A DNA stretch of 64,000 nucleotides from Trifolium pratense. Taxonomy: Eukaryota > Streptophyta > Magnoliopsida > Fabales > Fabaceae. Location: assembly GCF_020283565.1 (NCBI RefSeq), contig NC_060065.1, forward strand, positions 48,038,409 to 48,102,408. The letters are read 5' to 3'. Of this stretch, positions 10,899 to 22,707 are shown in pieces (position 1 is the first letter of the stretch; the number at the start of each line of letters is the position of its first letter). Both the position numbers and the translations under genes were made by a program. The notes beneath the pieces are model-generated. The model was not told the DNA's origin and did no database searches. It saw only the letters and a program-made list of their open reading frames with translations.

Positions 10899-13800
10899 TT
10901 AATCTGTTCTCCACAATGGCATTTTATCTTTTACATAATCTTTAATGGCTTCTATAACTTTGACAGAAAATGTCTCGTCTTCTGGATAATAGGCAACATG
11001 ATCTTCCAGTAGAGGCAATGGTAGGTTGAGAATACCTTCAAGTGTTGCATGTAAACAATATGCTGAATATGTTACATGATATCCACCTTCCTGCACAATA
11101 AGAAGTCGTCCATCACTGTGCCTCGTCACAAGACTATGAACAATCCGCCCGATTTCTCTATAGCCTTCCATTGTTAAGCATTGCCTTCCATTTGGATCAA
11201 ACTGAAGTACATGCAGAGTTTAGTGTAAGTGGATTTGGATTTGTTTTGTACAAAGAATTATTAAACACAATCTTGTTTGCCCTCAGAGTCACAATCTTTG
11301 TATTAGGCTCTGTTTGGATAAATAGTTCAGATAAGTGTTTGTAAATAAGGGCTTATGTATAAGTTATTTCAATAGAAAGATAAAATAAAGTCAAACTGTT
11401 TTTATATAATCTATAAGTCATTTTATAAGCTATCCTAGAAAGCTTAAAGAAATAAGCTGAAAACAGCTTATGGACATGAAATAAGTTGTTTTTATAAGCT
11501 CTCACAAGAGCTTATACTAGTAGACTAGCTCAAATAAATCAACCAAAACAGGCCTAAAGTTCATCCCATAAAAGTCATGCAAGTATCTTGTCAGGTTTTG
11601 ATTTCTATATGAAAGCACAAGACTAAACCAAGTCTATAAAAACTCCACAATAAAATGCTAACTACAATCAAATTATGAATGAGCAACAGCAAAAAAAAGA
11701 TAAATAGAATAACTTACTGCACTTGAGTCTTGTCCTATAACCAACACTATCATATCAGGCTCAAATTTATGGATTGATGGAACAACCAACTCATTGAAGG
11801 CATATACATATCCTTTGTCCCCAGTTCCGTTTGGTAGAGGTATGTTTAAGTTATAACCGTACCCTTCTCCTTCACCTAGCTCATCAATAGAACCACTCTG
11901 CGGATGAGACGGACCCCATGATCCATGGTTCATATGAAGAGAGATGGTAAGAACTTTATTAGATGAATAAAATCCCTCGGCCGTACCATTTCCATAATGA
12001 ACATCAATATCTATAACCACGACTTTCTTACATCCAGAATCTAAAGCTAATTGTACTGCTAATCCAGCGTTGTTAAGGAAACAGTATCCATCAGCTTGAG
12101 AAGGCTGAGCATGGTGACCGGGAGGTCTAACCAAAGCATAAGCAACTTTTCCATGTCCATCAAGCAAATGCTTCATTGAAGATAGTGTAGTCCCAGCAGC
12201 AAGAAGTGCGGCATCCCATGATCCAGGGTTCAAGAATGTGCCAGCACAAAGCATCTTTCCCCCTTCTTTATCAGCTTCTACCAGTTCATTTATGTACTCT
12301 AGAAAATTTCAACATTTGAAATTACATCAAGCACTGTTTTGTAAGTATAGCAGGGTCAGAAAAATGAGAGAATATCAGAGAAAGTGAGAGAAAATGGCTG
12401 ACATAATTTGTGGAACTGAACTGTAATTTTGAATTATGATTTCTCAAACATACAGAAATATTACATAGGAGTTATTTAGCGTGTTAGAGGATAAAGAGGA
12501 AGCGCCGAGGATTAAAAAAAATGCTGCCAAGTTCGTCGTTATTGCAGATCAACTTTTCAAAAGATGATTCTCCAACTCGCTCTTGAAATACCTAGCTCCT
12601 AAACAAGCATAGTATGTAACAGCCGAAGTATGTGATGGAGTTTGTAGAACTTCACATTGGAGGGGTAGCACTAGCATCAAAGGAAGATTGTTCCACCTAT
12701 GTAAAGAAGTGTGATAAGTGTCAGAGATTCTCTAATCTTCATCAAGCTCCCCCAGAATACTTGAGCTCAGTGGTTTCACCTTGGCCCTTCTTTAAATGGG
12801 ACCAGATATTGTGGGTCCTTTCCCTTTAATGCAAAGGCAGGGAAATTTTTTTACTGTGGCAATGGACTACTTCACCAAATGGATAGTGGAGCAAGTTGTC
12901 ACTATCATGGTAGAAAGGATCAAAAAGTTTTATTGGAAGACGAACATTTGCAGGTTCAGCATTCCATAAATGATAGTAACTGACAATGGAACTCAATTTG
13001 CTAGCACAAGTATGACCAATTTCTGCAAGGAATGAGGGATACAACTTAGCTTCACATCGGTGGAAAAATGCTATAATTCCAATTGAGATAATTGAGCCCA
13101 ACGTGAGAGTCCTTTTTGCTCAAATGGGAAAAAATGCTAATAATTTGTGGGCCAGCTTAGACCTCCAAGGGGAAGTACGAGCTCGAGATCACTTGAAAGA
13201 AGAAGCGAGTAAAATGAAGGCAGCATGGAGGTGCGACTCAAAGGTAAGAATAAGGAGTATCAAGCAAGGAGATTTAGGACTGATGAGAAACCCAGGAGTT
13301 GAATAACCAGGGAAGTTGCACCCACGATGGAAAGGACCGTCAAGAGTCAAAGAGGACATGGGGAAAGGAGTCCACCGCTTGGAGCACTTGGATGGGTAAA
13401 AGGTACCACGAACCTGGAATGCAGTAAACGGGGGAGTACGAGAAGGGAAAAAGAAAGCGAGCAAGCTTTAATTTTCATTATGTTAGCTTAAAGTTATGTT
13501 GAAGTAGGTGACAATGAAGGCAAGAATGCCAATAGTTTATTCTTCTTGTAATGTTTCTTTTATCTTTGTAATATTGCAATCAAGGTTGCTTTCCAAAAAA
13601 TTGTACACCTCCTACGTTATAGGAAAATTTAATGCCTTAATAAGGTGCTTGGGAAAATGGAAGTTAATGAATGTAACAATATGTATAAGTGTCGTGCCAT
13701 GTCAACGTTGGACAAGTCTTCAATCTGAAGTGTGGATGCTACGTAGGTTACAAAACAGTTGCAGTTTACAAGACAGCAAATGACTTACTGCAAACAATCT

Positions 13801-14566
13801 AGAACATAAGTAATACAAATGCTGCTCACAACACAACCAAAACACATTCCGAATTACCTAAGCACAAAACTGAATGCTAAAATATAACACACTAAAACCC
13901 AGAGTATAACTACAGTACAGCAATATGCACAAAATAATTCTTCAAAATAAAGTGAGAAAATTTTAACGAACATGGCCGAAATCGTCTAATGTGGCTTCTG
14001 ATGTGGTCATAATGTGAATAAAAATTACAACGCCACATCAGCAATCCTGCGGCTGCAATTGCGGATGCGGACCATAATTTAAAACCATAATCCATTCCAT
14101 TTCCATGCTACTAACCTAGACTCACATCTATAAAAAATTTAACTTTGTAAGCAAAGCACAAATTTTGACCAAAACCCAATGTTACTCCTCATCTAAGAAT
14201 ACCAAAAACCTCTATGATTACACAAGTCATGCCAATAAACACAATATATGAATACAAAATGATAAGAATATGGGTAAAATTGATAGTACCAGGAGTGTGA
14301 AAAGAATGGAGGTCAGTGATGAGAGCAGGTCTCCCATGGTTCCAAGAAATATGAGGAGAAATAGGACCATTTTTAAGGATAGAGACCATGTTTTTGACTC
14401 TGTCTGAGTTTTCAGGATGTTTCTCCAACACCTCTAAGAAACCAGGATCAATTCCTGTGTCAAAAACACCTTTGCCTGTATCATGGTTGAGCATTCCATC
14501 ATGCCAGAAAACATCGATTTTGTTCACTGAGGAAGATTGGGATGAATCTGTATTCGTTGTTGCCAT
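10899..14566 (-). CDS. HDA8: Class II histone deacetylase, HDA8-like
   Basis: Three coding exons, 14566-14290, 12298-11718 and 11201-10899, join in frame with GT..AG introns to 386 aa (Arabidopsis HDA8 is ~377 aa). The N-terminus has KIDVFWHDGMLNHDTGKGVF and ends exon 1 in HSFHTP. Exon 2 carries most of the catalytic domain: RPPGHHAQPSQADGYCFLNN with the paired histidines, the zinc ligands Asp and His in VVIDIDVHYGNG, and GQDSSA. Exon 3 begins FDPNGR and holds the QEGGYHV motif with the conserved tyrosine, so all active-site residues are present. The enzyme should remove acetyl groups from lysines of histones or other proteins. Intron 1 is about 2 kb and contains an antisense Ty3/gypsy fragment. 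The match to HDA8 is by recall of the full-length protein. Confidence 0.92.
12610..13480 (+). mobile_element. Decayed Ty3/gypsy pol fragment in HDA8 intron 1
   Basis: Plus-strand translation in shifting frames shows the integrase zinc-binding region (YVKKCDKCQRFSNLHQAP), integrase core pieces (AMDYFTKW; MIVTDNGTQFAS) and the pol C-terminal motif (KLHPRWKGPSRV; RLEHLDG; VPRTWNA). Several stops and a deletion break it. It runs antisense to the HDA8-like gene. Sequence to about 13800 may be more of the element. LTRs were not found. Confidence 0.82.
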
Positions 14567-14869
14567 GGGAATGAATGACTGTGAGTGAGGTGCGACTTAG
14601 TTGGTAGGGATTTTAGTGAAAGAAATTGTTGGATCATATTTATATCCATTTATAATATGGTTTATTCAAAATTTTCAATAAATCTGATTAAATAATTTTT
14701 CCTTTCCAAAATATAAGAATAAGGCTCAATTTTTTTCGTTTTATTATAAAAAAATAAAGACTCAATTTTTTCGTTTTAAATTAACTTTATTTTATTTAAA
14801 TAATTAGATTAAGATTGGACGGTCACCAATATCTTGAATATGTGAATGCGTGATCACATTGAATTTAGT

Positions 14870-15110
14870 GAATTCATTTTTAATTTTTATAAACAAATGC
14901 ATCTTTGTGAAGCTTAACATAGACGAAGCTCAGAAGGATAGTACAACTAGGTGTGAAGGTGTTATTCGAGGTAGTCAAGATAGTCGCTTAGTGGTTTCAC
15001 AAAGGGTGTGGGATCTTGTAGTGCATCGATCTGTAGTGGAGTTGTGAGAACTTTTTGAAGGACTCACATATGCAAAGAGAATGAGGTTTATGGCTATTGA
15101 AGTGTAAAAT
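14870..15110 (+). mobile_element. LINE RNase H fragment
   Basis: The plus-strand frame reads VKLNIDEAQKDS, GVIRGSQDSRLVVSQ, then ELFEGLTYAKRMRFMAIEV. These match the start and middle of the RNase H domain found at the end of plant LINE pol proteins. A stop interrupts it and no reverse transcriptase lies nearby, so it is a fragment in the short gap between HDA8 and the first ALMT gene. The rest of 14567-15302 holds nothing I recognise. Confidence 0.6.
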
Positions 15111-15302
15111 ATCACCATTGAACATAAAATATTTTAGAACAAAACAATTTGTGTACACACAACTTTATTCTCTAATCTCTTAAGTAACTATTTCTTCTTT
15201 TCGTGTTTAGCTTCAACCATATTTGATTTTTGGATTTAAATCCTTTATTGTTGTTGTACTGTGTAGCGGTTGTAGAGAATTTGTATGATGTAATCTTCGC
15301 AA

Positions 15303-16312
15303 TCACTCACTAACCGTAACAACATGAACCGAACCATTGCTGTCAGAAATCGGTTGCACAATTCCCCTATGCATTAACTCAGCCGGCACAAAATTCGCAA
15401 GCGAAGCTAATTCGTCAACAGCTTCACAAATTTGCTCAACACAAATCACAATATCAATAAGCAATGATGCAACCGTAGAAGCCGGTATTATCTCCAAATG
15501 ATCAGCTCCTTCCCATGGATTTGTTCTTAGTATAGATTTAAGAGATTCAGCAGCATTTTTAGCATTTAAAACATGAGATTTAGGTGTTGATGACTTAGAC
15601 ATTTTTTTAATCATCAATGAAGATTCTTTTAGGGCCTTCCCTAACTCCATGCTAATAGTTGTGCATGATTCTTGAATTCTGCTCCGAAATTCATATGGGG
15701 TCTGTATTGAAAAACATGTTTAATTAGCATACTAATTAAGTAACTAATTGCTGATTTAAGAATAAATGAACCACATTCATAATTTGTAATGTAGAAATGA
15801 GAAGGAATTTTTTGTGCCATACTTTGGAATTGTGGAGATATACACTAAGAGCTTCAAGTTTGTAGGCACAAAACCGTGTCAAGTTCCCAATCTTTAAATA
15901 TTGCTTCCATGGATGGCGAAATCTGAACCGTCCATGACGAGGTTCCCATCTTGCCAAAACAGCCTATCAAAATCCAAAGAAAAATTAAATAACAAATAAT
16001 GTAATTTTTTTTTTTGGTCAATAAATCAAGCCCAAGTGAATAGATTCACACTTAGGAGAAATGGAAAATCTGATATTCAAACTTCAACATCTCTAATAAT
16101 ATTCGCTAGTAATTGAGCTACTTTACGGGACCAAATAATGTAATGATCTGCTAATGTTGTAAAACTTTTTTTTAATAGATGCATTATATCACATAACCGT
16201 AGTAATAATATATCCACAAATATCTATAGCGAATTGTCATAGGATTTATGTGTATATATACAAATTTTATAGCGTCAGCATGTATACTTTAATTTCTTAA
16301 AGGCTTAATGAG

Positions 16313-16399
<87 letters not shown>

Positions 16400-19300
16400 G
16401 TTATTATTATTTTTCGTAATAAAATGTTACTCCCTCCGTCCCAAAAAGAATGACCCATTTTGAATATATGCACTATTCATATATATTGTTTTGACCATAT
16501 TTTTCTACTAATAAATAAAAATAAATATTAACATATAAGATGTTGTTAGATTCGTCTCGATGAGTATTTTCAAAATATCAATTTTTTATAATTTTTACTA
16601 TTATACAATTAAAGATATTAGTCGCCAAAGTTATGCATTGGCATGCGTGTTTCGGTCAACTGGGTCATTCTTTTTGGGACGGAGGGAGTATGCTAGAGAA
16701 CATAGTTATTGGTCTTCACCATTGTTTCTTCACTGCTTTTTGAGGAGAGGACACTTTTATATCTTTCAAGAAATTGCTTATCATTCTCAACTTCTGTATT
16801 CTCAGAATTGTTGAAATACTCATCTCCAAATCCTGCGTTTGACAATGTTTCCATTAGTTTGAAATCTCATGAGATGTATTAATATCTAATAGGAACATTG
16901 CAACAAATTATATATCATACATGGTACTTCACATGAACATGGTAGGGATACTGTGTAGAGATTGAAATACGAACTCGATATTCTTCACTTATGTATATGA
17001 ACCGTGAAATTTTAGCCATTATAGTACTTGACAAAATAAAAACATATAGTTTAAAATAAAAGTCGTTCGGTCTTATAAGAATATTTCAATTGATAGCTAC
17101 TAATTAAGAACATTATTGAAAAGGTCGAACCCAAAAATTCCCCAATTTTCCACACTTATAACCAAAAAAAAGAAATTGTTCAAAAGGCATTTATATTTAA
17201 GTGTTAATTTTGACTAAATGTTCAAGGATTTAAGAACTTTGTAATCCTATAGTTATAAGATATCACACATCAATATGCATACTCCTCTTCAAATTAAAAT
17301 TTGTCCATCAATTGTTTTGTTACACTGGTAAAATAAATTGATTTTTGATCGAGAGAGATTTATAGTCATCAAAGAAAATAAAAGTAAAAGACTTTTTTTT
17401 CTTTTTCAAGTAACTTAATAGTTAAAATTTTATCTTAAAATAAATAATTAGAATGTTTGAAGTTTGAACATCAATTTTTACATATAAAATACGATATTCT
17501 TACCAATTAAACTAAACAGGGTGAAAGATTTAAATATTTCTCCAAAAGAATCAAAACAAGTAAAAGACATTTATTCATTACACACACAATAAAAACAACA
17601 AATAAATGATGTGTAAAGGAAGACATGGAATTTAGTGGGAATCAAACAAGCTAAGTGATTATTGGACGGTGTTTATTCAAACAAGCAAAGACATGCATTT
17701 TGGATTTTACCATACACCCCCATTTTACTTCTATTTCAGTATTAGGTGTAGAAAACTATCTTAATAATTTACACTTGCCGTGTAGAACAAATGTTAATTT
17801 TTTAATTTATTTATACTGTAGTAAGATAGTAAAATATGATTAAACGTTTTGTTAAAATTTGTTTATATTACTAGTGTCCAATTTTATTTTTTTCGGTTTG
17901 TTACTAGTGTGCAATTATTAAACTCAAAACAATGTAAATAGTTCTGCATGATCTTAAAGGCAAATGCATGACTAATCAAAGGAAATATAACTAGGTAGTT
18001 TAACTTTAAGGTCTAATGAAAATAGGGTGGAAACTTAAGACAAAAAAAACTAGATGATCGAAGGCCTATAGGTAACAGAAAAATATTTATATGGTCACAA
18101 TATTTAATTACACTCATATAAAATCGGATCATAAAATTTGATTAAACGTTAGTAAAATAAAAATACATACCTTGTAAGAACTCCGCAACCTTTTCAATAT
18201 TGCCAACAATTTTATTGTGAAGATCTTCTCCAATCCAAACAGGGCATATGAAAATACACACTGTAATAGCTATACAACTCCCAATTATGATCGTTAATAA
18301 CCTCCCATAAGCAATTTCTAGAAGTTCATGACCAGTCATATCCGAAAGAGATATCAAACAGAAGGTTAAGATGAATATGATCATTCCATAATCATATCTC
18401 GCCTTCAATTTAGGAGAAAATCTCATAAATGTCACTCTTTCAGCTGTAAAATAAAGGGAAAAAAAAATGACATCCTGAATAAAAATAAACAACTTAATTT
18501 TTCAAGTCATACATAGCTATGTTAAGATGAATATAGGGTCTGTTTGTTATAGATTTTTCTAAAATAGATTCTTATAGTGTTAAATGATTTTGTGTAAATT
18601 TTTTTTACAAATAAACTTTTTATAAAAGCTTCAAATGAAAATTTGGTTTGAATAGTTATTTTTAAAATGTTATTTTAGGTATTTGATCATTTTATTGAAA
18701 AAAAAAATTGGATATCAAAATTTCGAAAAATCTCTAAATTTTGAAGCTATTTCAAATAGATTTTCATAAAAATCATTTTTGAAATACAACTTTTTGTAAA
18801 AATTATGATTTTGACTATGTTTTGATCTTCAATAATATGTGTATATGTTATATGATTTCAAAATTAGTGTTTAAATTTAGAGAAAAAAAAACGAATATAA
18901 AAAAACTTGTAATATTTTAAAAAACGATTTTAGAAAATCTATTTTCAAAAATACAAAAAAAAAAATCTATTTTTTTTAAAGCTGGAACAAACAGGTCCAT
19001 AATTGATCGAGAATATAAAAATTATTTTTATTGTCGGTGTATATGAACTAAATATATTAAGTATTAGGAATGAATAAAATTACACTTACCAATCACAAAG
19101 ACAAAGATTGAAGTCATTACAACTTTTCCCTTATCCCCACAAAGAGTGGCTAGTTTGTTACTTGCAACACCGAGCGCACCCGCTAACCCCGTTGCCAACA
19201 TCCTATTGAAACCTTTTCCGAGTGTTGCACCTGAAAATTAATGCCATTTGTATATCTTTTAACAACTAATATTAGTATTGTAGTGCATTAGAGGAGAGTG

Positions 19301-19945
19301 TATGTTTGTAGAAAGCTCTTAGTAATAGTGGGTTTAACTCATCCTTACAAAACCGGCTTTTAAGGTGAGGCTTTTCTCTAATATATAAACACTTAGTAAG
19401 ACCATCTCTCAACCGATATGAGACTCTTAACAAAAACGTTGAACTTATGCCTCCTTATCACTCAAACCCTCCAAAACATAAACCCAATTAATAGATTATT
19501 ACATAACACATAACTATAACTACTAGACTAGATAAATTTGAATAATCGATGCAAATTTTAGGAGCGGAAACATATAAATTACTCTTTTTTTTTTTTTGTG
19601 GTTGAGCGTTAAAGATGCAAATATTAGAGACCTATTTTTGACAATAACTTAATATTTTTAAAAAATCGTCTTACCCACAGAAAGTTCAAGGACAATAACA
19701 ACGGTAAGAACGGCCCATATTACGTTGTCACCAAAACCATAGAAAGATGGACGAAAATGATGCAAAATATAAATCAAAACTAATGCCAATCCAACTTTGA
19801 AGGAATGAATAACCCTTCTAGGGTCATCTTGGCCAAACTCTTTTACCATATTTGTGACCTTCATTAAATTAGCCCATGATTTCTTAACCAAGGTTCCTAA
19901 GGTATGTGTGAAGCTTGTAGTATCTTCAACATTTGGTGAGACCAT
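15303..19945 (-). CDS. ALMT: Aluminium-activated malate transporter (ALMT) family, copy A
   Basis: Six exons: 19945-19675, 19230-19090, 18443-18171, 16832-16720, 15963-15823 and 15701-15303. All junctions are GT..AG and in frame, giving 445 aa, within the family range. ALMTs are plant anion channels that release malate and other anions across the plasma or vacuolar membrane. Exon 1 has [20 protein letters not shown] and the next membrane span; exon 2 starts [11 protein letters not shown]; exon 3 has [14 protein letters not shown] and two spans ending CPVWIGEDL, about six spans in all. The C-terminal half has [16 protein letters not shown] with the family WEP motif. Relation to the plasma-membrane clade (AtALMT1/2/10-like) is inferred. 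Intron 4 contains a (TTA)n tract and a MITE. A second copy of exon 1 lies 2 kb upstream. Confidence 0.92.
16315..16410. repeat. (TTA)n microsatellite in ALMT-A intron 4
   Basis: About 30 uninterrupted ATT/TTA units, with one TTG interruption near the right end. Likely length-variable. Confidence 0.95.
16428..16690. mobile_element. Stowaway-like MITE (TA target duplication)
   Basis: The ends are TACTCCCTCCGTCCCAAAAA and its complement TTTTTGGGACGGAGGGAGTA, extended by matching AGAATGACCCA on both sides. A TA flanks each end. The right end is 29 bases from the splice donor of ALMT-A exon 4. The relic at 48.1 kb keeps the uninterrupted site (ATGTTATGCC at about 48109-48118), confirming the insertion. 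Confidence 0.9.
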
Positions 19946-21340
19946 TTTGAAATATTGCTCTTAATTTTAAGGAATTATAGTTCTTGAAAGTTCACAAAAA
20001 AAAAATGCAAGATTGGGAAAATATATTTGCCTTATTATATGAACTTAGTAATATTTTTTTCTTGAGCTATATGGGCACATATATATACATGTTAATGTAT
20101 GTATGATGAGGAAGCTAGAGTTAGCTTGTTAGTGTTTGAGTAGCTTTCTCAAAATAGTATCTATTTTTTTTTATTAATATACAAAAAAATTATTATTTAT
20201 TTAAAGGTCTTAAAATTAGTAATACATGAAAAATATTTAATAATACTTTGTTGTTGTGGAAAAAATGGCTTATGAGCTAGCATAGGAGGTGTTTAGATTA
20301 TTATATGAGGAACCCTCCCGGTAATTGATGTAGTCGGTGGTCCTAAATTGTACACTACAAGAAGAAAATTTATTAATGACGTTCAAAAATTGTTAGAACC
20401 ATGAAAAAAATTGGGTGGCTTTTAGTATGAACTTATGGCTAGATGGGTGTATATAGTTTTTCTTTTGATCATTATAATTTAATATAGTTTCTTAATCAGA
20501 TGCATTGATCAAATCTATGGTTTGACCTGATGAGGAAGCGAGAGAAATTTGTTGTGTTAGGCACAGGCGCAGAGATATAGAGTCTCACACTTAAAGGAAA
20601 GATGTTGTGGTTTGTTAAAGTCCCACATTTAAGAAAAATGAAACTGAAGAACTATATAAGTTAGAGATTCCATAAACACAATATCTTATAAGGTTTAAAG
20701 TGAAGATATAGTGTTCAATCTGCTTGTATAATTGCTCGTAGTCTAATTATCGATACAATCTAGTGAAACTCCATTTATGATCAAACATATTCAAACTTTT
20801 CACAGTTGTGTGTGCGTCTTCTTACTCCAAAGTGTGCGTCCTTACCCAAAAAATAGAAATAGTAAATCGTACCATTGGTGTTCACCCTGTCTTCAATTGT
20901 TACCACTAACCTGCTTCATCTACTCCCATCTCCTACGCCCTTCACTACCGGCCAACCACGGTAAGAAACCATAGAGGGAGAAAAAGAGCGACGACAAAGG
21001 AGAAGAGAGCAACAACTCAAGTATTTTTTATCCTAAAAATTTATATAAATGCTTGGAAAATAATATTTTAAATCAGTTATTAAAGAAGTTTATTTAAAAA
21101 CTAAATATTTTAAATCGATTGTAAGAATAACCGATTTAAATTCTAGCAAATCATTTTGAAACTTCAATTGAATTACGAAAATGTAACTGGATTCAAAATA
21201 AGGCCATTTTAATCCACATTACACACCGATACACACACATATTCTTCACATACTATTTAAGTACGGTTGTATAGACTTGTAGGCCTCACGTTTTATTTCG
21301 TTGTTTGTCTCATTCAAAGATTAAGGATGTGGGACAAAAT
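19946..21340. other. ALMT-A upstream region
   Basis: Non-coding. A TATA-like site lies at 20079-20087. About 20260-20480 is paralogous to segments upstream of the other ALMT copies (for example TAGATGGGTGTATATAGTTT). From 20500 to 21300 there is LTR-like or unknown repeat sequence without recognisable coding. Confidence 0.5.
20079..20087 (-). promoter_or_regulatory. TATA-like site, ALMT-A
   Basis: ATATATATA lies about 135 bases upstream of the ALMT-A start. The motif GGGCACATATATATA (written on the plus strand) is shared with the free exon 1 copy (22243) and nearly with ALMT-B (41621), so it is conserved between paralogues. Confidence 0.5.
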
Positions 21341-21649
21341 TACTCCATCAGTTTCTTTTTAAATGTTGTTTTAACATAAATTTTTTTAACTAAAGGTAAT
21401 GAATTGCTGTATTTTTTTTTCTTTCCAATTCTACGCTCATTTAATCTACGATTTATTTCTCTTTCCAAATTAATTTAGCATATACGCTCTTCCTATTTCC
21501 ATAAAATTTTATTGAAAATGTGAAGTGGAGTTATTGAGAAAAGAAAGGTATAATTGATAAATTGAACTTTAAACCATCAAAATGACACTTAAATAGGAAA
21601 AAAAAAATTCTTTTAAAATGACATCTAAAAAGAAACGGAAAGAGTAGTA
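21341..21649. mobile_element. Stowaway-like MITE at the break of the exon-1 duplicate
   Basis: The left end TACTCCATCAGTTTCTTTTT pairs with the right end, reversed TACTACTCTTTCCGTTTCTT, with similar AAATG/AGATG continuations. It sits where paralogy of the extra ALMT exon's downstream intron sequence ends, so it marks or follows the duplication breakpoint. Confidence 0.65.
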
Positions 21650-21904
21650 GAAATCGTTAAACTTATGCCTCCATATCACTCATAAATCCAATTAGTAGAA
21701 TATTATAAGTTCACATATGACAATAGCTACTAGAAAAAAGTTGAATTATCAATGAAAAATTAGAAGTGGAAGCAAATGAATTATCTCTCGTATATTTTGA
21801 GGTTAAGTGTAAGAGATGCAAATATTAGAGACTAATTTTAATCTTGTCTCCCCTTATTTTCGTGAATAACTTAATTTAAAGGAACTTAATTAATAGAAAC
21901 TTAC

Positions 21905-22175
21905 CCACAGAAAATTCAAGGACAAGAACAACGGTAAGAACGGCCCAAATTACATTTTCACGAAAACCATAGAAGGATGGATGAAAATGATGCAAAATAT
22001 AAATCAAAACTAATGCCAATCCAACCTTGAAGGAATGAATAATCCTTCTAGGGTCATCTTGGCCAATCTCTTTTACCATATTTGTGACCTTCACTAAATT
22101 AGCCCATAATTTCTTAACTAAGGTTCTTAAGGTATGTGTGAAGCTTGTAGTGTCTTCAACATTTGGTAAGATCAT
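21905..22175 (-). CDS. ALMT: Free-standing ALMT first exon (possible alternative exon 1 of copy A)
   Basis: This is a second complete ALMT exon 1, starting at its own ATG (22175). It is 271 nt long and ends in a good donor (GTGG|GTAAGT) in the same phase as exon 1 of copies A and B. The protein has [20 protein letters not shown] and [20 protein letters not shown] with no stop. About 250 bases of downstream sequence still match ALMT intron 1. No exons 2-6 lie between it and copy A, whose own exon 1 is at 19945-19675. It could splice to copy A exon 2 at 19230 as an alternative first exon, or be a stranded duplicate. Its upstream sequence is split by a 2.5 kb insertion. Confidence 0.6.
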
Positions 22176-22242
22176 TTTGGAATATATTGCTTTGAAATTT
22201 ACGTACTATGAACTTAGTCATATTGTCTTGAGCTAAGGGCAC

Positions 22243-22252
22243 ATATATATAT
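22243..22252 (-). promoter_or_regulatory. TATA-like site of the free ALMT exon 1
   Basis: ATATATATAT lies about 70 bases upstream of the exon's ATG, in the same GGGCACATATATATA context as ALMT-A. Foreign sequence starts immediately beyond it. Confidence 0.4.
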
Positions 22253-22355
22253 AGGGCGGATGCTGCCATGGACAAATGGTCCATATGGGGCCATGTTTAA
22301 TTAACATTGGATGATGAAGGTTTACCACATCATACATGATACACCACTCACACAA

Positions 22356-22603
22356 TAATCCATCCGTCCCAAAACAATTGTCCCCGTTGACTCTTGACAT
22401 TTATTTTGACCGTATTTTTTTTACTATTGTATAAAGACAATTATTAGCAAATAAGATATTGTTTGATTTGTCTCAATGAATATTTTTACAATATTAAATT
22501 TTTAATTTTTTATAATTTTTCATGAAAGAAAACTAAAGATATTAATGAATCAAATTATGCATTGATATGCGTAAAGAACCATTGTTTTGGGACGGAGGTA
22601 GTA
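22356..22603. mobile_element. Stowaway-like MITE
   Basis: The left end TAATCCATCCGTCCCAAAAC and right end, reversed TACTACCTCCGTCCCAAAAC, match closely, with TA at each side. About 248 bp, AT-rich interior. Confidence 0.75.
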
Positions 22604-22707
22604 ATTGCTTTCAACTCCTCCTTTTTTCCCTCTCTCCTTCACTGCCCACTAGTCTGACACTCACCCTCTCCAATGTGACACATCACGCTGCTTCAAAATA
22701 GAAGCAC

